From DASVDE01 sp035558955 (GTDB taxonomy: Bacteria > Actinomycetota > Thermoleophilia > Solirubrobacterales > 70-9): a DNA stretch of 18,363 bases. The stretch spans positions 1 through 18,363 of the forward strand of contig DATMBX010000059.1 of NCBI GenBank assembly GCA_035558955.1, written 5' to 3'. The notes beneath the pieces are model-generated. The model was not told the DNA's origin, ran no database searches, and worked only from the letters and a program-made list of their open reading frames with translations. Numbering within the stretch: position 1 is the stretch's first letter; each line of letters begins with the position of its first letter. Of this stretch, positions 15,174 to 18,363 are shown piece by piece. The position numbers were made by a program, and so were the translations under genes.

Positions 15174-15994
15174 CTCTTCACCTTGCAGGTTCGGTTCATC
15201 GTCGCGGTCAGGGTCTTGCCTCCCTCGAAGGAGAAGGAGGTGCGGGCGAGGGGGTAGTTGACCCCCGGGAAGCCCTTAGGGGCAGGGCAGTCGGCGGCGA
15301 GGTAGCTGTGGGTCCGCCCGCCAGAACGGAAGGTGCGGTCGAGGCGCATCGAGATCCCAGTGACGAAGCCCCAGTCCCCGGTCACGCGGGGGAAGGACGC
15401 CTCCATCGTGACCCCGAAGGCGCCCCCGGTGCGGCTGATCACGAAGGGCAGGACGTAGGGGGTCGGGACCGGTTTCGTCCCATAGATGTGGGAGAGGATC
15501 GCCGGTCTTCCTTTGAAGCGGCCGTTGAAGGCGAGCACCTTCCCTTCGGAGGGGAAGGGGGACTGCTCGGGAAGTTTGACGTTGGCCGAGAAGTGCCCGG
15601 TGCCGACCAGGGCGCCGCGGCAGGCGGCGATCGCCTCTGCCGTGGTGGAGGGGTTGATGTGGCCCATGCGGCACTTGGGGATGCCCTTGTAGGTGAGCAC
15701 GCCGTGGCGGTTGAGCGCGACCTTGAGCGAGAGCAGCTGCGGCGGGCCGGACGGGTTGGTGCTCTGGATTCTTCCCGCGAAGCTGACCGCGACGGGGACC
15801 TTGGCGTTGCGGGGGAGCGTCTGGGGGCTGAGTTTGCCGCTCACCCCGACCTGGATGCCGCCCTCACGCACGGTCTCGGCGCCGGCGAAGGCAGCAAAGC
15901 CCAGCGTCGCGGTGGCGAGGACCACGAACACGAGCAGGGAAAATCGGGCCAGCGATTGCGTGCTTCGTTCCACGACTTTCTCCCCTCGCGACAT
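15170..15994 (-). CDS. Secreted beta-rich protein, single-module relative of the large four-module protein
   Basis: The protein has 274 aa. ATG at 15994 is preceded by gagggaggg. A basic start and hydrophobic segment (ARFSLLVFVVLATATLGFAA) give an export signal ending near AGA-ET. The mature part reads LSPQTLPRNAKVPVAVSFAG, GPPQLLSLKVALNRHGVLTY, GIPKC, EAIAACRGALVGTG, LAFNGRF, PTPYVLPFVI, LAADCPAPKGF and ends TATMNRTCKVKR. Four Cys in the mature protein suggest disulphides. The order strand, then C-x(n)-A-x-x-x-C-x-x-A-(L/I)-(V/Y)-G-x-(G/A), then an L-P-x-V/I strand parallels the fourth module of the 1209-aa protein (C-x(9)-C-P-A-G-A-I-Y-G). I recall many such paralogs in Solirubrobacterales, all of unknown function. 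It heads the minus-strand operon and overlaps the next gene by ATGA. Confidence 0.82.
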   Translation of the reverse strand: MSRGEKVVERSTQSLARFSLLVFVVLATATLGFAAFAGAETVREGGIQVGVSGKLSPQTLPRNAKVPVAVSFAGRIQSTNPSGPPQLLSLKVALNRHGVLTYKGIPKCRMGHINPSTTAEAIAACRGALVGTGHFSANVKLPEQSPFPSEGKVLAFNGRFKGRPAILSHIYGTKPVPTPYVLPFVISRTGGAFGVTMEASFPRVTGDWGFVTGISMRLDRTFRSGGRTHSYLAADCPAPKGFPGVNYPLARTSFSFEGGKTLTATMNRTCKVKR

Positions 15995-16079
15995 AAATCC
16001 CTCCCTCGATGAACCCTAGCGTACATAGCAAGTTCCGCTGGGGCAGGAATCGGCTGCTGGCAGATTTCAATCCCATGCG

Positions 16080-16136
16080 AGTCACCATTGATCGTGCAAG
16101 TCACCATTGATCGTGCAAGTCACCATTGATCATGCG
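16080..16136. repeat. Three tandem 19-bp repeats
   Basis: The unit agtcaccattgatcgtgca occurs at 16080-16098 and 16099-16117, and as agtcaccattgatcatgcg at 16118-16136. The array is flanked on the left by catgcg and closes on the right with the same atgcg. It lies about 86 bp upstream of the ATG of the minus-strand secreted-protein gene and just before the decayed gene copies. It could be a triplicated regulator-binding site or the trace of slippage or insertion. Confidence 0.9.
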
Positions 16137-16153
16137 AGGGGCTTTCCCTGGCG

Positions 16154-16228
16154 CTGGAGCACTCGCGACTCCTGCGGCCGTCGCTGGACTGGATCGAGGC
16201 GATCGCCCCGCCGGCTGAATCCGGTTAG
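16154..16228 (+). pseudogene. Second copy of the 3' end of the decayed membrane-protein gene
   Basis: This stretch reads DSCGRRW in one frame and DWIEAIAPPAESG-stop in another. It corresponds to DLCGRRWDWIEAIAPTG-stop at the end of the minus-strand gene at 11580. Near-identity at DNA level (actggatcgaggcgatcgcc is shared) includes single-base losses and continues past the stop codon (gaatccggttagcg versus gagtcccggttggcg). Only the last ~25 codons are present, on the opposite strand to the other copy. Confidence 0.75.
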
Positions 16229-16290
16229 CGGCGGCAGACCACCGCGTCCGCGTGGTGACCGATCCCACTGCGACGTTCGATCCGAGTACC

Positions 16291-16571
16291 TCGAAGTTTG
16301 CACGCGGCTCGCCGCCTATACCGGCAGCGCTGCTCGCCCAAGCGCGCCTTGCGGCCCGCAGCGGCGTCAGCTTCGACTCCATGCTGCGCCGCTGCCTAGC
16401 CGGACACACACCCTGCTCAACGAATTCCTGATCGATGCCGTCGAGGCCATTGACCGTCCGCGCGCGGAAGCCATGTTCCTGAGTTTGTGACGAGTCCAGG
16501 CGGCGACCTTTGAACACCTCATCGAGGCTGTAATCGAGGAGTACACACGCGCCGATGCCCTGATCGGCTGA
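16291..16571 (+). pseudogene. Second, frameshifted PucR-like N-terminal fragment
   Basis: Joined over frames it reads PIPAALLAQARLAARSGVSF, SMLRRCLAGHT, (shift) LLNEFLIDAVEAIDRPRAEA, (stop or shift near 16490) RVQAATFEHLIEAVIEEYTR ending at a TGA at 16569. Each block matches the fragment at 11119 (PVPAALLSQVRQAARDGVGI, MLRRCLAGNT, RVQNATFECLTVAVIDEHTR). At least two lesions break it, and no downstream regulator domain follows. It is a second remnant of the same PucR-type family rather than a functional gene. Confidence 0.75.
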
Positions 16572-16748
16572 GCGGCGTCACTTCTGCCTGCGGGTGCCGG
16601 CCAGCAAGCATCCCCGGACGCGGCCCCGAGGCGGAGGCGAGCAGTCGAATTTTGACTCTTTCTGCGCCGGTGAGCCGAAGACGAGCACTTGTGGCGAGGG
16701 CGCAAGATCGCCGGATGTGGTTAGTGCGCTCGCCCGAGAGCGGAGGAG
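16572..16748. other. Spacer before the regulatory cassette
   Basis: No gene is seen. A ttgact (near 16659) in a locally AT-richer patch (cgaattttgactctttctg) could be a -35 element for the following genes, but no convincing -10 box is seen. The segment ends with the strong Shine-Dalgarno-like ggaggag (16742-16748). Confidence 0.4.
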
Positions 16749-16850
16749 ATGCGCCTGATGCCGATGGCCGACATCCTCGACAGGAGAAGCGATGAAGCCC
16801 CAGTTGAACCCGCTCGCCACCGCTCGACCCGACCGGACCCTCTGCGATGA
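16749..16850 (+). CDS. Possible 33-aa leader ORF coupled to the 71-aa gene
   Basis: The frame MRLMPMADILDRRSDEAPVE ... RPDPLR ends with TGA at 16848-16850, overlapping the ATG at 16847 (ATGA). Four ATG codons lie in frame at 16749, 16758 and 16764 and nearby; ggaggag (16742-16748) is best spaced for 16758. The overlap would explain how the 71-aa gene, which lacks its own Shine-Dalgarno sequence, is started. The peptide has no recognisable domain. A competing small frame starts at 16792. Confidence 0.35.
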   Translation: MRLMPMADILDRRSDEAPVEPARHRSTRPDPLR

Positions 16851-16917
16851 TCCCTGCCATGGAACAGCGGCGCCACGTCAAGCTCAGCGGCGACGTCGAG
16901 GGTCCCTACGTGATTGA
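16792..16917 (+). CDS. Possible 41-aa small ORF with good RBS
   Basis: ATG at 16792 follows aggagaag at good spacing and opens a 41-codon frame (MKPQLNPLATARPDRTLCDD, then an Arg-rich end) that overlaps the 71-aa gene in another frame. It may be a real small protein, or the original N-terminus of the 71-aa protein separated by a frameshift, or chance. It is mutually exclusive in part with the 33-aa frame. Confidence 0.25.
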   Translation: MKPQLNPLATARPDRTLCDDPCHGTAAPRQAQRRRRGSLRD

Positions 16918-17062
16918 GGAGGCCCGCGAAGACGGGCGACTGGTGGTCGCCCCGGACACCTCCGCCCAGGCGATCATGGACCGCCTGGGCCACGAGCCGG
17001 CAACGCTGGCGGAGTTCGAGGCCGCTTACGGGGCGGTCAAGCCCGCAGACGGCGAAGGCTGA
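16847..17062 (+). CDS. 71-aa conserved-type protein of unknown function
   Basis: The frame starts at ATG 16847 (coupled to an upstream frame by ATGA) or at ATG 16859; neither has its own Shine-Dalgarno sequence, and a stop at 16805 closes the frame upstream. The sequence is acidic and compact: RRHVKLSGDVEGPYVIEEAR, EDGRLVVAPDTSAQAIMDRL, then a helix TLAEFEAAYG and a polar end. A short beta region followed by helices fits a small antitoxin-like or adaptor protein, but I cannot assign a family. The stop is 3 nt before the next start, so the two are very probably translated together. This neighbour-pair arrangement followed by an XRE protein suggests a three-gene regulatory cassette. Confidence 0.65.
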   Translation: MIPAMEQRRHVKLSGDVEGPYVIEEAREDGRLVVAPDTSAQAIMDRLGHEPATLAEFEAAYGAVKPADGEG

Positions 17063-17065
17063 GCC

Positions 17066-17433
17066 TTGGCTCTGAAGAAGGGCTACGCGCCTGTCGCCTT
17101 CGACGACCTCGCCTGGGAGGAGGACCTGCGCAGAGCCCGCGGCAGCGCGCCGCGCATAGCTCGCGAAACCCGCGTCCGCCTGGAACGCGAGGGCCAGGAG
17201 GTCGCCTCTCTCATGGCGTGCGACGAGGATGCGCGCGACGGGACCAGCCTGCCTGGCTGCGTCAAGGTCTACCTGCCGCCGCCCGCGGGCCCGCTCAGCC
17301 TCGTCTACCGGATCGGCCGCAACAAGCAGGCCGCCTTTACCTCGACCACCTCGCCTTCGGCGTCCGCCATCACCCACCCGGCTCCCGCGCCGAAACCGTC
17401 TACCAGCTCGCCCACCGCCGCCTCCACGGCTGA
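17066..17433 (+). pseudogene. Frameshifted small protein, possibly RelE/HigB-like
   Basis: The TTG at 17066 (gaagg about 8 nt before) opens a frame reading ALKKGYAPVAFDDLAWEEDL, RLEREGQEVASLMACDEDAR, then GCVKVYLPPPAGPLSLVYRI. Near 17327-17336 (caggccgcc) it loses sense and becomes Ser/Pro/Thr-rich up to 17500. In the next frame the protein clearly continues: RLYLDHLAFGVRHHPPGSRA, ETVYQLAHRRLHG, stop at 17433. One base lost or two gained explains this. Joined, the product is about 122 aa with a central curved-sheet pattern (VKVYL ... LVYRIG ... LYLDHLAFG) that might be a RelE/HigB-type toxin fold, given the XRE gene just downstream. That assignment is only a suggestion. A sequencing error in the C/G run is the alternative to real inactivation. 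Confidence 0.6.
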
Positions 17434-17451
17434 CGCCTGCCAGACGTCCCC

Positions 17452-17712
17452 GTGCAACCCCGCCAACGCTTCGCCCACAACCTCCACCAAGCCCGCCTGA
17501 GAGCCGGCATCTCCCAGGCCGAGCTGGCCGCCCGCTGCGAGCTGCACCGCACCGAGATCTCGCTGCTGGAACGGGGCGGGCGGGAGCCGCGGCTGGGAAC
17601 GATCGTGAAGCTGGCCGGCGCCCTCGGCACGACTCCCAGCAGGCTCTGCGCCGCCACCCGCGAGCGGCGGCGGTCGCTTCCAGCTCTCAGAGCCCGACTG
17701 AGATACCTCTGA
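17452..17712 (+). CDS. XRE-family helix-turn-helix protein
   Basis: The protein has 86 aa, with GTG at 17452 and no clear Shine-Dalgarno sequence, 18 nt after the stop of the frameshifted gene. Residues ~6-62 form a complete XRE/Cro-CI HTH: FAHNLHQARLRAGISQAELA, ARCELHRTEISLLERGGREP, RLGTIVKLAGALGTTPSRL. The typical signature (S-Q-x-E-L-A ... R-x-x-I-S-x-x-E-R-G-x-R-x-P-x-L-x-T) is intact. The short basic tail (ATRERRRSLPALRARLRYL) has no extra domain. Single-domain XRE proteins directly after a small protein of this size act as antitoxin/autorepressors in HigBA-type modules or as stand-alone regulators; position suggests it controls the cassette starting near 16749. Confidence 0.85.
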   Translation: MQPRQRFAHNLHQARLRAGISQAELAARCELHRTEISLLERGGREPRLGTIVKLAGALGTTPSRLCAATRERRRSLPALRARLRYL

Positions 17713-17803
17713 CCTGGGGGCGAGTTTCCGCCGCCGCTGCCTCTCCCAAGCAGACAGGCAAATGCCCCGGGGCGCCGCGACGTCTCGGAGAGAGAGGGAA
17801 CCC

Positions 17804-18058
17804 ATGCAAGACCAGCCTTCCGACGCTGACGTCAAGACCGAGCGCGCCGTGCTCGGCTTCGTGCTCTCGCTGCACCCGACCCGGCTCACCCAGGGTGAGC
17901 TGACCCGCGCCCTGGCCGAGGACCCCGAGGACTTCGCTCAGCGCGACGCGGTCTGCCGCGCCGTCGATGAACTCGTAGTCGCTGGTCTCCTGCACCGCGA
18001 CGGCCACTTCGTCGGGCCGACCCGCGCCGCGATCCGCTTCGACCGGCTCGCCGTTTGA
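17804..18058 (+). CDS. Small winged-helix-like protein
   Basis: The protein has 84 aa. ATG at 17804 follows the purine stretch ggagagagaggga (17788-17799), which makes it preferable to an in-frame ATG at 17762. The sequence ERAVLGFVLSLHPTRLTQGE, LTRALAEDPEDFAQRDAVCR, AVDELVVAGLLHRDGHFVGP gives helix, helix, recognition helix with L-x-x-A-G-L-L-x-R-x-G and a wing, as in small winged-helix DNA-binding proteins. I recall proteins of this kind in Thermoleophilia but no characterised member. It is probably a transcriptional regulator; the target is unknown. It has its own RBS and lies 91 nt after the XRE gene. Confidence 0.72.
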   Translation: MQDQPSDADVKTERAVLGFVLSLHPTRLTQGELTRALAEDPEDFAQRDAVCRAVDELVVAGLLHRDGHFVGPTRAAIRFDRLAV

Positions 18059-18079
18059 GTCTCGAATGACGCTTCGAAC

Positions 18080-18130
18080 CGCCTCGCCAGGCGACATCGG
18101 AAAAAAGGGGGGGCGAGATTCCAATTCTCG
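18080..18130. promoter_or_regulatory. Hairpins and A6G7 tract before the TetR-type gene
   Basis: A 5-bp stem (cgcct/aggcg, 18080-18093) is followed by a homopolymer tract A6G7 (18101-18113) and a second 5-bp inverted repeat with a 7-nt loop (cgaga-ttccaat-tctcg, 18114-18130). Read on the minus strand, the second hairpin is followed by C7T6, so it looks like a minus-strand terminator or the T-arm-like end of a lost tRNA. Read on the plus strand it lies 14 nt before the ATG of the TetR-type gene and could be an operator. Confidence 0.35.
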
Positions 18131-18144
18131 TTCCTCTCCTCGGT

Positions 18145-18363
18145 ATGGACGACGTTTCGCCTTCCGAGGACTTCGCCAACGCCTTCGAGTCCGCCTTCGC
18201 CCGTCTCCAAGTCGCCGTCCTCGACGCCTGCGCCCGCGAGGCGCAGTGGCCCGCCCAGATCGCTGCCGCAATCATCGCCGCCCTGCGCTTCGCCGCCACC
18301 GACCCCACTGCGGCGCGGACGCTGACAATCGAGGCGAAATTCCACCGGGACGATAGGGGCCGG
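18145..18363 (+). CDS. TetR-type C-terminal-domain protein, N-terminal part (runs off the window)
   Basis: ATG at 18145 opens 73 codons to the window edge with no stop: MDDVSPSEDFANAFESAFAR, LQVAVLDACAREAQWPAQIA, AAIIAALRFAATDPTAARTL, TIEAKF. This all-helical pattern (a helix of about 20, W-P-x-Q-(I/V)-x-A-x-I-x-A-A-L-x-F-A-A-x-D-P-x-x-A-R-x-L) is the ligand-binding half of TetR/AcrR regulators as found in actinobacteria, but the N-terminal helix-turn-helix is absent. Either the protein is a stand-alone ligand domain, a type I recall in Solirubrobacterales, or the HTH was lost. No Shine-Dalgarno sequence is seen; the preceding bases are pyrimidine-rich, so leaderless initiation is possible. 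Confidence 0.7.
   Translation, partial: MDDVSPSEDFANAFESAFARLQVAVLDACAREAQWPAQIAAAIIAALRFAATDPTAARTLTIEAKFHRDDRGR

Noticed and set aside
16080..16136. CRISPR array
   Set aside because: The 19-bp units are directly adjacent, with no spacers, and no cas genes are nearby; this is a simple tandem repeat.
17305..17889. 194-aa minus-strand frame
   Set aside because: It is opposite the XRE gene, whose helix-turn-helix signature is unmistakable on the plus strand.
18101..18140. Intact tRNA gene on the minus strand
   Set aside because: Only a T-arm-like hairpin followed by C7T6 is visible; the loop does not match the T-loop consensus well and no acceptor, D or anticodon arms can be found.

Overview
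This 18.4-kb window is high-GC DNA that looks like the chromosome of an actinobacterium of class Thermoleophilia (Solirubrobacterales-like). The evidence is the type of protein, recognised from memory of these families without any search: collagen-like secreted proteins with a short N-terminal anchor, secreted NHL/propeller proteins ending in a Cys-framed Arg/Lys tail (CPRGKRKVRRGGKVRCVK), proteins opening with SYANVTATLALF followed by decapeptide repeats, PucR-like fragments, and a TetR-type C-terminal domain. No rRNA, tRNA, CRISPR array, integrase or intact transposase gene is visible.

Layout. (1) 1-808 holds no convincing gene. It contains a 165-bp imperfect palindrome with perfect 19-bp ends and one weak candidate ORF. 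(2) 809-11037 (+) is a block of exported proteins: a collagen-like protein closed by a hairpin terminator; a 1412-aa NHL/FN3/beta-propeller protein overlapping (ATGA) a 1209-aa protein with four related modules of about 180 aa; then, after an AT-richer promoter and a structured leader, a 328-aa protein of lower GC content, closed by a perfect 13-bp terminator. (3) 11119-13159 is a decay zone: a truncated PucR-like fragment (+) facing a frameshifted, internally deleted multi-membrane protein gene (-). (4) 15994-13196 (-) is a compact set of exported or anchored proteins: a 274-aa secreted protein, a protein with decapeptide repeats (ATGA overlap), a lipoprotein and a membrane-anchored BamE-like protein. 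(5) 16080-16571 holds a 19-bp triplicate repeat and second, degraded copies of both decayed genes of region 3. (6) 16749-18363 (+) is a small regulatory island: one or two mini-ORFs, a 71-aa protein, a frameshifted protein that may be toxin-like, an XRE-type helix-turn-helix protein, a winged-helix-like protein and the start of a TetR-type C-terminal-domain protein that runs off the window.

How the genes may work together. Regions 2 and 4 read as a cell-surface or extracellular inventory: one shared module occurs in both large overlapping proteins, and the 274-aa protein of region 4 may be a single-module relative of the four-module protein. The function of these proteins is unknown. Regions 3 and 5 look like rearranged leftovers of the same two genes. 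Region 6 resembles a toxin-antitoxin-type cassette whose putative effector is broken. All calls come from reading the sequence; family names are from memory.
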